Position numbers and translations under genes: made by a program. Under the pieces are notes generated by a model. That model was not told where the DNA came from and did not search any database. It saw nothing but the letters and a program-made list of their open reading frames with translations. A stretch of 64,000 bases of DNA. Source: Malaya genurostris. Lineage: Eukaryota > Arthropoda > Insecta > Diptera > Culicidae. Below are positions 44,856 through 55,500 of this stretch, in pieces. The first letter of the stretch is position 1, and every line of letters starts with the position of its first letter. Location: positions 33,344,753 through 33,408,752 of the forward strand of contig NC_080571.1 of assembly GCF_030247185.1 (NCBI RefSeq), written 5' to 3'.

Positions 44856-46345
44856 ATGCCTGCGTCCAACCGGAAAGGCAACAAGCCTAAGGCTAAAAAT
44901 AATTCAATACGGAATAAATCACAATCCGTTATTCAACATTTTTCTAATAACATTCACGATCTTATAGAATCTGAATGTAAAAATAAAAGACAACGGACGG
45001 ATTTCCCTTCCGTTGATCCTATGCCGTCTAACAATATTTACGAGATTCTTCCTGAATCCGATTGTAGCGACATAGAAGAAAATTCTTCAAAAATTCCCAA
45101 AATGGACGCTTGTCGTTCTGGGAAGAAACATCAATCTATGCCACCAGTGACGGTGATGATTTCCGACTTCAAAGCATTCCGTACTGAGCTTTCTACTTTT
45201 CTCCCGGAAGTAAAAGTCTCATTTCAAATCGGACGAAGAGGAGAATGTCGAGTCTTGGTGGATGGATTGGAAGATTACGAACGTCTTATTCGATATTTGT
45301 CCGAAAAACTTCATAAATTTTATTCATATGATATAAAATCAGACAGACCCTTCAAGGCTGTCTTGAAAGGATTATCAAATGATCAAAGTATTGATGAAAT
45401 TAAAAATGAAATAAAAGAATTGCTTGGTTTTGCCCCTTCCCAAGTAATACTTATGAAAAAAAGAGCGAATGGTACTTCTAAACCACGCTCTGGAATTTCC
45501 CATGAACTTTACCTAATACACTTCAATCGAAGTGATGTAAACAATTTGAAAACTTTAGAAAAAGTACGTTTCATTTCCCACATTAAAATTCATTGGGAAC
45601 ATTATAAACGGCATAATCGTATTGCAAACTTAACGCAATGTCGTCGTTGCCAAGGCTTCGGCCATGGAACCAAAAATTGTCATATGGATATACGGTGTTT
45701 GAATTGTGGTAAATCGCATTCGAAAGACGTTTGTCCAATGAATGAAACCACTGATAAATTTTCATGTTCAAATTGCAATGGAAATCATAAATCCAATTAT
45801 TTGAAATGTCCTGTCAGGGAAAAAATTTTAAACGCTCGTTCGCTTAGACAACAAGTCAAATCAACGACCTTAAATTTACAGAACATACCTGAAAATTCTT
45901 CTAAGGCACCTGCCAATTCGTCTTCTAACGAAAACAATTTATTGACAGGTAGATCGACCTCGTCATCATCTTCTTCTAATGTCAGTTATGCTGGTATATT
46001 AGGTAGAAATCTATCTCCTATTTCTTCTAATCAAATAATCAAAACACAGGACCGCCTTGCAGTTCTTCTTCTAACGAAAACAATTTATTAATAGATAGAC
46101 CGGCCAAATCATCTTCTTCTAATGGCAGTCTACCTACAAATATTCCTTCAATGCCATTCGCTTCTTTAAATGAAGTCGATTTAGGCGATATAACTGAAAA
46201 TAAAATGATCTACCTACAAGATCAACTTTTTCAAATGATCATCCAAATGAATTCGACTTCATCACTTTTTGAAGCATTTCAAATCGGATGGAAATTTGCA
46301 AATAATATTATAATGAATTTGAAATTTAACAGTGATGTTAAATAA
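44856..46345 (+). pseudogene. Jockey/Juan-like ORF1 with a frameshift
   Basis: 44856-46091 encodes 411 codons with a PRE_C2HC-type domain (about 100-260) and three zinc knuckles from about residue 261: CRRCQGFGHGTKNC, CLNCGKSHSKDVC and CSNCNGNHKSNYLKC. The expected C-terminus lies in another frame (46056-46345, ending FEAFQIGWKFANNIIMNLKF then NSDVK), so about one base has been lost or gained near 46040-46060, close to a duplicated Ser/Asn-rich stretch (SSSNENNLL twice). The second segment ends at TAA 46343-46345, overlapping ORF2 by 11 nt. Confidence 0.8.
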
Positions 46346-48986
46346 TTATTTGAATATTTTAAATTGGAATGCTCGATCTTTGAAATCGAGTGAAGATGAA
46401 TTTTATAATTATCTCAAAGTTCACAAAATTCATATTGCCATTGTGACAGAAACTTTTCTTAAACCAAATGTAAAATTGAAAAGTAATCCACATTATGTGG
46501 TTCATCGATTTGACAGGTTTACTGGAATTGGTGGTGGAGTTGCCATTTTTGTCCAACGGCAAATTAAACATCGAATTTTACCTTCTTTCAATACTAAAGT
46601 TATTGAAAGCTTGGGAATCGAAGTTGAAACCATTCATGGAATTTATTTCATCGCTGGAGCATATTTGCCATTCCAATGCACCGGCGAACAATTAAATTTC
46701 TTTAAAGGCGATTTGCAAAAACTTACAAGATATCGATCGAAATTTTTCGTAATAGGGGACTTAAATGCTAAGCATGTCCAGTGGAATTGTAGGCAAAATA
46801 ACAGTAATGGTAAAATACTTCATAATCAACTCTCAGCTGGTTACTTTACAGTTCTTCATCCCAGTAATCCTACTTGTTTCTCTTCCGTGAAAAACCCGTC
46901 TACAATTGATCTGGTTCTAACAGATCAAAGTCACATTTGTAGTGAACCGATTACTCATGCTGATTTTGACTCAGATCATCTTCCTGTAACATTCAGACTT
47001 TCCAACGAAGCTATAATTAATCCAATTAGTTCTATTTTCAACTATCATAGAGCTAATTGGTTGGATTACAGATCTCACATTGAAAATCATGTGGATCATG
47101 AAACTATTTTAGAAAATTCTGCGGACATCGACACAGCAATTGATAATTTGAATCATTATATTATCGAAGCTAGAAATCTTTCAGTTCCCAAAGCTCAAAT
47201 TAAATTAAATTCTCCTATCATCGATGACAATCTTCAACTGCTCATTCGGTTGAAGAATGTTCGTCGACGACAATATCAACGTTCTCGTGATCCTGCTATG
47301 AAAAACATAGTTAAGGATTTACAAAAAGAAATTAAACATAGATTTACTCTTTTGCGAAATGAAAATTTCGCTAAAGAAGTTGAACAAATTAAACCATATT
47401 CTAAACCTTTCTGGAAACTTTCTAAGGTTCTTAAGAAACCTCAGAAACCAATTCCTGCTCTCAAGGAAGGAAATCAAATACTTCTTACAAATGGTGAAAA
47501 AGCTCAAAAGCTAGCTCAGCAGTTCGAGAGTGTCCACAATTTTAATTTAAACGTTGTGAGTCCTATTGAAAATGAAGTCTCACTGAAGTATGATCATATT
47601 TCAACCCAAGTGTTATCACACGATGACATTATTGAGACGAATTTTGATGAAATTAAATCAATTATTAGGAAACTCAAAAACATGAAGGCTCCTGGTAATG
47701 ATGGAATTTTTAATATTCTTATTAAAAATCTTCCCGATGTTGCCTTGAGACTCCTGGTTAAAATTTTCAACAAGTGTTTTTCATTAGCTTACTTCCCAAA
47801 AAGATGGAAAAACGCTAAAGTAATTCCTATCCTAAAACCTGATAAAAACCCAGCAGAAACATCAAGTTATCGCCCAATTAGCTTACTTTCTTCTATCAGT
47901 AAACTTTTTGAAAAAATTATCTTGTTAAGAATGATGACTCATATAAATGAGAATTCAATTTTTTTACCAGAGCAGTTTGGATTTCGTCATGAACATTCAA
48001 CTACTCATCAACTTGTCAGAGTAACGAACATGATAAAATCAAATAAATCTTCTGGGTTATCCACTGGAGTTGCTCTTCTAGACATAGAAAAAGCATTCGA
48101 CAGTGTTTGGCACAAAGGTTTAATAGCAAAAATGTCTGATTTCCAGTTTCCTATTTATTTGATCAAAATGATTCAAAATTATTTAACTGATCGTACTCTT
48201 CAGGTTAGCTATCAGAATTGTAAATCTGAATTGCTACCCGTACGAGCCGGTGTTCCGCAGGGTTCGAGCGTAGCTCCAATCTTGTATAATATTTTCACTT
48301 CTGATCTTCCAAATCTACCCGTTGGTTGTCAGAAATCGCTATTCTGTGACGACACAAGTCTGTTAGCCACAGGTAGAAATCTAAGAGTGATCTGCAGTCG
48401 CCTACAAAGAAGTTTAAATATTTTCAGTGATTATCTGTCAAAATGGAAAATTAAACCAAATGCAGCAAAAACGCAATTAATTATCTTTCCTCACAAGCCA
48501 AGAGCTTCTTTTCTTAAACCAAACAATAATCACATTCTCAAATTGAATGGCTTGGAATTGACATGGTCTGATCAAGCTAAATACTTAGGTTTAACGTATG
48601 ACAAAAAACTCACTTTCAAGGATCACATTGAAGGAATCCAGGCAAAGTGTAATAAATATATTAAATGTTTATATCCTCTTATAAACAGAAATTCTAAGCT
48701 CTGTCTAAAAAACAAATTGTTAATTTATAAACAAATTTTCAGACCAGCCATGCTTTATGCGGTACCAATTTGGTCAAGCTGTTGTTCCACCAGGAAGAAA
48801 ACGCTTCAAAGGATTCAGAATAAAATTCTGAAAATGATTCTGAAGCGTCCTCCCTGGTTTAGTACAAATGAGTTACACAGACTCACAAATATAGAACCAT
48901 TAGATGTAATGTCACATAATATTATAAGCAAATTCCGACAAAAATCGATGCAATCTTCAATTGAATCGATTCGCTCTCTGTATTAG
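46335..48986 (+). CDS. Jockey/Juan-like ORF2: endonuclease and reverse transcriptase, intact
   Basis: 883 codons from ATG 46335. Endonuclease motifs are LNWNARSLKS, IVTETFLKP, VIGDLNAKHVQW (near 140) and DFDSDHLPV. RT motifs are VIPILKPDKNPAETSSYRPI, LLDIEKAFDSVW (near 580), AGVPQGSSVAPILYN and the active site LFCDDTS (near 669), where Cys replaces the more usual Ala of F/YADD. The two Asp residues are kept, and I recall CDD in Juan-type elements. The frame is open to a natural-looking C-terminus (ISKFRQKSMQSSIESIRSLY). This copy could still supply enzyme in trans. Confidence 0.92.
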   Translation: MLNNYLNILNWNARSLKSSEDEFYNYLKVHKIHIAIVTETFLKPNVKLKSNPHYVVHRFDRFTGIGGGVAIFVQRQIKHRILPSFNTKVIESLGIEVETIHGIYFIAGAYLPFQCTGEQLNFFKGDLQKLTRYRSKFFVIGDLNAKHVQWNCRQNNSNGKILHNQLSAGYFTVLHPSNPTCFSSVKNPSTIDLVLTDQSHICSEPITHADFDSDHLPVTFRLSNEAIINPISSIFNYHRANWLDYRSHIENHVDHETILENSADIDTAIDNLNHYIIEARNLSVPKAQIKLNSPIIDDNLQLLIRLKNVRRRQYQRSRDPAMKNIVKDLQKEIKHRFTLLRNENFAKEVEQIKPYSKPFWKLSKVLKKPQKPIPALKEGNQILLTNGEKAQKLAQQFESVHNFNLNVVSPIENEVSLKYDHISTQVLSHDDIIETNFDEIKSIIRKLKNMKAPGNDGIFNILIKNLPDVALRLLVKIFNKCFSLAYFPKRWKNAKVIPILKPDKNPAETSSYRPISLLSSISKLFEKIILLRMMTHINENSIFLPEQFGFRHEHSTTHQLVRVTNMIKSNKSSGLSTGVALLDIEKAFDSVWHKGLIAKMSDFQFPIYLIKMIQNYLTDRTLQVSYQNCKSELLPVRAGVPQGSSVAPILYNIFTSDLPNLPVGCQKSLFCDDTSLLATGRNLRVICSRLQRSLNIFSDYLSKWKIKPNAAKTQLIIFPHKPRASFLKPNNNHILKLNGLELTWSDQAKYLGLTYDKKLTFKDHIEGIQAKCNKYIKCLYPLINRNSKLCLKNKLLIYKQIFRPAMLYAVPIWSSCCSTRKKTLQRIQNKILKMILKRPPWFSTNELHRLTNIEPLDVMSHNIISKFRQKSMQSSIESIRSLY

Positions 48987-49106
48987 TTAGTAAGTTAGTA
49001 TATAAGTTCCTTTTCCCCATTACACAATACAAGTAGGTTTAGAATTTTCCCTACACAAAAATCTCAGAATTGCGGAAGCAAATGATGTCTTCATGGTAAT
49101 AACCAA

Positions 49107-49259
<153 letters not shown>

Positions 49260-49343
49260 CAGGACTGAAAAGTCACCACTTGTGGCTGAACACCCAATTT
49301 AAATCTTAATAATTTAATTTTAACTCATATTCCAATAAATAGT

Positions 49344-49350
<7 letters not shown>

Positions 49351-49378
<28 letters not shown>
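49351..49378 (+). repeat. Poly(A) tail of the Jockey/Juan-like element
   Basis: 28 A residues about 12 bp after AATAAA and directly before the target duplication. The length argues for a young insertion. Confidence 0.9.
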
Positions 49379-49380
<2 letters not shown>

Positions 49381-49518
49381 TATCCGAAATGCAAAGAAGT
49401 CAAACAAATCTCAAGCATATTTACTGGATAAACAATAGAAGAGAAAATATGCTTCCTTGTAGAGTTGTCAAATCAACAATTTTATGGAGCTAACAAAGTT
49501 TGCAAGTTCAAGTTCAGC

Positions 49519-50225
49519 TTCTGGGGCCAGTGTTGGTGATTGCTGAAAATTTTACAGAAGCTACTCGATTTTTATCTATATTGTATACAACATTTCCAAT
49601 CCGGTAGAAGATGCTACAAGAATTCGAGTCTCTCAATGCATGAACCTCGAGAGAATTTTTCTACATTTCTTCGCTCCACTTCATACTCTGAGTATTTCAT
49701 GGCCCTTAAAAAAAATTTCAGTCTGATAATGATCGCCGCTGTGTGGAATTTACCAAGAGAGAAACACAAGTTGACAATTATCGCAGAAAATCGAATCGAT
49801 GATTCGACTTGATGATTCTCATACTAGGTTGCAATATTTAAAAACCCTTGTGTGGAGCATTCACATACATTGTCATAGACACAAATTATACAAAGGTTAT
49901 ATGCACATAGTAAGATTAAGCGGCAATAGTAAAATGATTCTATCGCAATTATCCACTGCCCATACAGAATCGGATCGCGAAACGAGAATAAGCGACCGTT
50001 TGTTGCTTCAGAGAGAATCCCCACAGCAGCGTGCTAGCCGTTGATTCTCAGACGGTTCACCGAGAGAAATTCGCTCTCGCACTGCTGTCTATTCTATGTT
50101 AAATAAACCATGCCGGTTTTTTGTTGCAGCGATGATATCCGTCTCTCTTTGATGGCACTGATTGAATCGGGTGAAGAGTTGCTAGTGAGCGTTCTTTGAT
50201 ACGATAAAAGCCATCCTTGTCTGGG
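49519..50225 (-). repeat. Uninterrupted inverted twin (copy B) of the 0.7-kb repeat at 4254-9540
   Basis: Collinear in reverse with 9540-9201 and then 4630-4254, including CTCTCAATGCATGAACCT, the CACACAAGG target site and GATACGATAAAAGCCATCCT. No coding capacity despite frames of 80-90 codons. Confidence 0.85.
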
Positions 50226-50417
50226 GCACATTTCTTGCACTGTTTTGCTTGCGCATGTTCAATGATTTGCCTTCTTCGAATCTTTCATCCGTTGGGTAAA
50301 TTCAAGCTGATGGTGGCTTCACGTCACAACAAAAAATGAAAAACTATTGTTTTCTGAAATGTCTGGAATTTATATATCTTCTAATATTTCTAAAAGCAAT
50401 TAAGCAAGAGGCTACAT

Positions 50418-50684
50418 CGCAGAAAACAGACATCCAAGCTAGTACAAACTAGAAAAAGCTGTGTGAAGCATACAAGAAAAATCCGTTAAAAATCTCTGTT
50501 GTGCACGACTTTGCACGCATGAATTACCGTTTTATGAAAGCTCGAACTTAACTTAAGCTTATAAAAATTATTGGGCTGCTCGAGGCGCCTCTACAGGAGA
50601 ATTACTACTTGGTGACTGCTTTTTAAAACAACCGTTAAAATTCTTACACAAATTGAAATCTCTACTTGGATGTCTGTTCTCTGT
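50418..50684. mobile_element. MITE with 8-bp duplication, 267 bp
   Basis: GGCTACAT flanks both sides (50410-50417, 50685-50692). Ends CGCAGAAAACAGACATCCAA and, inverted, ACAGAGAACAGACATCCAAG. A second member of the family lies at 53294-53941. The 8-bp duplication fits the hAT or P groups. Confidence 0.7.
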
Positions 50685-50692
50685 GGCTACAT

Positions 50693-52516
50693 ATACCGCA
50701 TATACTTTAGTCATTACAACATTATCCTGTTCCTATGAAGCTTCTATCATTCGGATATCTATACATGGATAGAACAAAGCAATATCGTCTGCGAAGAACC
50801 GTAACTTTCATTTAGTCTTAATTCTTCAATATCATTTATGAATATTGGAAACAGAGCCGGACTAATATTACTACCTTATTGGAGTTAGCTATTCTCTCGA
50901 TCATTACGTATTACCAGTGGCGTACGCCGAGGAAATTTGGCGCCCGGGGCAAAGTAAGAGATTTGCCGCCACCATGAGCAACAAAAAAGCTGAACTTCAT
51001 CTCTGGAAAGCTGACTTGGGCGAGAAAAAAAATCCCAAGGATTACTTTGCCGCTCCCCTAAAATTCGCCCGGAGCGAATCGTATCCGTGAGCAGGGATGC
51101 CATTTATACAGATTTATCTGTGTTATACAGATGTTTACATGCGCATACAGATTTCATACAGAATACAAATTTTGTACAGATTTCCTAAACTCAATACAGA
51201 TTTATACAGATTTCTCAAAAAAATTAAAAGAAAAAAATATTTTCTCCCGTCTCAGCTTTCTTTGGTAGTAGTGACAAGAAAAAAGTTTTGTAATTAATGG
51301 AAGAATCACAAATTGATCTTTAAATGGTGTTGGTAGTTTAAGTTGAGTGCTGAGATCCCAAATCAACTTTCCAAGTTAACATTTTGAAAGTATATGAAAT
51401 TCAAATTATGTTTTGTTGATTTTTTTATTTTATTCAATAATATAACATATTTTTAGGCACACTGCTTAAGCTCTAAGATTCCAAGGGTATTTTCTAATCT
51501 TAATTAACGACTAACGTAAAACTAGAATAGTATCATTAGATATTTTCAGCCGGCGATCGGCAGTGGCCGGTGAATTAAATTTTGCATGAGTCTTCCAGAT
51601 GGCGTTGGTAAACATCTATGTTGGCCGCATCCTTCGGTCCGTGTGGGTCCGCGGGAAACACCCCGAGGCTACGAAGGCCGTTTTGTTGATTCTGATAGCA
51701 GAACAGCAAAACATCTATCGCGAGTTTTTTTTGTGAAATGTGGGTTTCTATACACTTCTGAATTGGAATTTTATATTATAACTCATCACTAATGAATGGA
51801 ATCGTTTTGGAGCAACCCCACATTTAATTATTTTAGATTCAAAATTCAGAGCCTCTGTGCCTGTTGAATGCGTTGGATTGAAGAACAAGATGGAAATATA
51901 GTATTCACTACAAATTTTCTCGTCGCTTTAAATGAATAATTGTAAATTTTTTACACTCTTGTTTCTGAACTACACTCGAATTGGTTACATTTCATATAAA
52001 ATGTTTAATGTGATGCCGTGCGATAGCGTTTTTTAAACTGAAGACAAATTGTGCTTAAAGCTAACTGGGCCGGAAACAGTTTTGAAACCCACGATAGTGA
52101 TTCGATCCATACCAAATACTTTTGCAAAGAATCTATCAGAAATATCACAATGAAAAACGATCCACTAAGTAAAGAAAACACTCAAACCGATTTGCTCACT
52201 GTCTGATGAAAATAATGCATCTTCAATTCATGGCCTCATCTCCTGCTGACTTATATCATGGGGTGCCACTCATTCAATCTATAGCTCTACAAATCATATC
52301 AATAAAAAACTAACACCATTTTGACGTGTTCGTGTATGAGTAATTGATTTTCTTCTCAATCGTTCAGGGCGGATTGGAAAATGGATCGATTACTTCCTGA
52401 AAGCACTTTATCAACGCCAATGGGAATGAGTTGAAAGTTCTATTTTTACTACGCACGTCGTAACCTGTAATAGCTAATACCTAACCTATATTAGAATCAA
52501 CTGTTGGAATTGCAAA
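50693..52516. other. No gene recognised upstream of gene B
   Basis: 50920-51090 is a GC-richer patch of unknown nature. 51097-51215 contains eight TACAGATTT-like repeats behind CAGGGATGCC, resembling one end of a hAT-type MITE. 51540-51730 has a short open frame without family features. The last 300 bp before 52517 is the likely promoter region of gene B, but no clear TATA box or initiator was found. Confidence 0.35.
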
Positions 52517-55500
52517 ATGTACAACGAAAGCACTGAATACACTGAGTCGGCGGATAATCAAACCGCTGCTCGAACATGTCCTAGTGAACTGCCAACAGTG
52601 ATTGAATATATTAGTGGTGAGTATTTCAGAATTTATTTTTTTAATTCACATGCCTTTACTGAACAGAACCGAATTTTTCGTTTTCAGGTCTAAATACAAT
52701 TTTAACTGTGATTATAGCCATAACCATTGTACTTAGTATTGCAACGTTTACCGTGTGTGTCCGAGCTGTGAGCGCGGTGCTCAGGAAAACGCCTAAACGG
52801 TTCAAAACCAAAACCATCATCCTGCTGATTATCTATCCGGTAACACACCTTACCTAATGATGATAAATCGAAGTACTTTACCCCAACAGCCATATTAATT
52901 GCCCGCATTGATTTCCCACCACCACAGGTAGTGACAGCACTGGCGATAGTGTCAATCCTCATACCCAAGTCGTACTTTATTTGCGATACAGTATCGCATA
53001 TCTATTTTATGATCTGCGCCTACGTGTTTTACAGGTTGGTATATCTCGACTGTCAACATCATTGCAAGAAAGCGGAAGCTTACTGCCAGCATACTTCGAT
53101 CGTAACTAATAGCACAAGCTGGTTTTGTTACGCCAATTGAATTGAAATATCTGCAGAACCTGTTTAGACACAACTACTGCTGGTTTTAGGTGGGGCGCTC
53201 TGTGACAAATCCCATAAAAAAAAACTACTGAACTTTTCAGTCAATAACTTTTACCGAAATTTGCCGAGACTCGATTTTGCATCGCACCATAACCACAGAG
53301 AACAGACATCCAAGTTGTTTAGCAAAGTGATCATCAAATAGCAATTCACCTATAGAGGCGCTTCGAGCAGCCCAGCAATCGCGTATGGGCTCTTGCGAAC
53401 GAGTTTGCATGCAATCATAATTCATGCGTGCAAAATCATAAGCGGCCCTTACACGATCATTAAAAGTGTCATTACTAAGTAATGACACTTCTGCTCAAAC
53501 GCTCGTCATTACTGCATTACTGTACATCATTACTTTTTAGCATTACACGTTCATTATTAATGATTGTATTCGTATTCGTTTAGCTGAAAATAAATTTGAT
53601 TTGCCATTGAAACGTTAAGGTTAATGAAATATTAACAATTTAAATCTACACTTTGTCATTTTTTCGCGTATAGTTCTAAAGATATTCAGCACTTCCACAA
53701 AAAAATAAGAAGAAGAAATAATGTTGGTAATGATGGAAAATCCGGAATTCCATCATTACTCGTGTCATTACTGAACTCGTAGACCTTACACGATCATTAA
53801 AAGTGCCATTACTTTTTAGTAATTACACTTTTAATGATCGTGTAAGGGCCGCTATACATGACGGTGATTTTTAACGGATTTGCACCTTTATGCTTTACAC
53901 TTTTTTCAAGTTTGTGTGCGCTTGAATGTCTGTTTGCTGTGCCAACACACCGGTTTCCGTGGAACTAGAAAATATACCAATTGTGTCTAGGGAAAAGATT
54001 TCGATATTTCACGGAAAGATAAACGAAGAAGACTCAATTACCTAATGAATAAGTGAAATAAAAAACTTAGTATCTCCTTTTAATAGTATACTCATTGAAA
54101 TATGTTTGCTTTCGGGTAGAGATGAAATGGTTAACATCGCAACAATGAACTTCACAGGAGCAATTCACAATCTCAGGAAAAAAGCCATTGTTGCAAAACG
54201 CAGAAGCAGTTTTCTTCGCTGTCGTTAAGCGGAAATTTAAAAGAGAGTGACAATTTATTTGGTACATTTTTCTGAACAAAATGATGTTTTTCTCTTGAAG
54301 ATTCATCTATCAGTTACAAGCGGACAAAACTGCATTTGAGTTTTTAAACATGACTATTTTCCAAATATTGTGAATTAGAGAATAGGTGAATAGGGTTTCG
54401 GGTATTTTTAACAGGAACGCGACTTGAATCCGTACCCGCCAGGTATTGGGCGGGTTCGGGTACAGAAAAAGATATGTTTGTCGGGTACGGATACCAATTT
54501 TCGTTTTTTTTCGGGTTTCGGGATTCTTTTCAGGCTCGGATCGAGTACGGCTAAAGATTTTTTTTATCGGGTACGGGTCTGGTTTGGGTTGGTAAGATAA
54601 ATTAATCTCGGGTTCGGATCGGGTACGGGTAAGTTTTTTTTCATTTTTAATCGTGTGCGGGTCGGGTTCGGGATTAAAAAAATGCTTACCCGACTATCTC
54701 TATTGTGAGTAGAACCTTAAAGGCTTAACGGCGTATTCCAGGAGTTTCTTAGAAAAGCTTTCAGTTGCGTCGAGTTGGAATAACTACTTAAAAGTTATTT
54801 TGTTACATGTTAAAGCCAAATTATTCCCTTTTATCTGAACTGGGATCTCACTTTCGGGTAAATTCATCACAACGAACACTGCGAAATTCATTGCTATATT
54901 TACCTATAAGGTTAAGCCTTCTCATAGGAAGTTTAAAATATTATAGCATAAAAATAAATTTTTGCAAAGTGAAAACCATAAGGGAATAAGTTGAAATGGT
55001 CAATTCCAATTTCAAATTTCAAATCCGTTAGCCTACTATTTAATTTCTTCCGGATCTGACTTCCGGCTCCGGAATTCACATAAAAGGTCTTACAATCACA
55101 TGGATCTCTATCGAATTTTAATTAAACACAGAAAGCAGATATACAGGCTCACATATGAACTGTGTGTAAAATTTGCTCATTCAGCGTGGCGAACACTTGC
55201 AGATGTCACCACGATCGACACGAGATACCACCACGATTTGGGTGCCGCTCTCACATGAGACACAATCTTGGGTGCAACATTCACTACACGCTAGATTTTT
55301 GTTTTGCTGTTGGTTAAAATGATAAATTTATTTTTGTTTTATTCCGATCGAATTCTCGTGCGATTTATGTAACATGGAAAAAAGTTCCAACCTCCAACAC
55401 TTAGGGAAATCGTGTGACAAGTGTTAAAATTGTTGTAGTAGGAACACTTCTTTTACAAGCAGGAGGACTTTGTTATCGTTCCGGAACGAACACTCAGAAA

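Noticed and set aside
53035..53140. Gene B ending here by reading through the exon 3 donor (frame ends at 53138)
   Set aside because: The read-through tail is unlike the family, while splicing to 59039 restores the DYxGGE motif and the remaining spans in phase.
54400..54690. Interstitial telomere repeat
   Set aside because: The motif is CGGGT/GGGTAC, not TTAGG or TTAGGG, and is interspersed with T runs.
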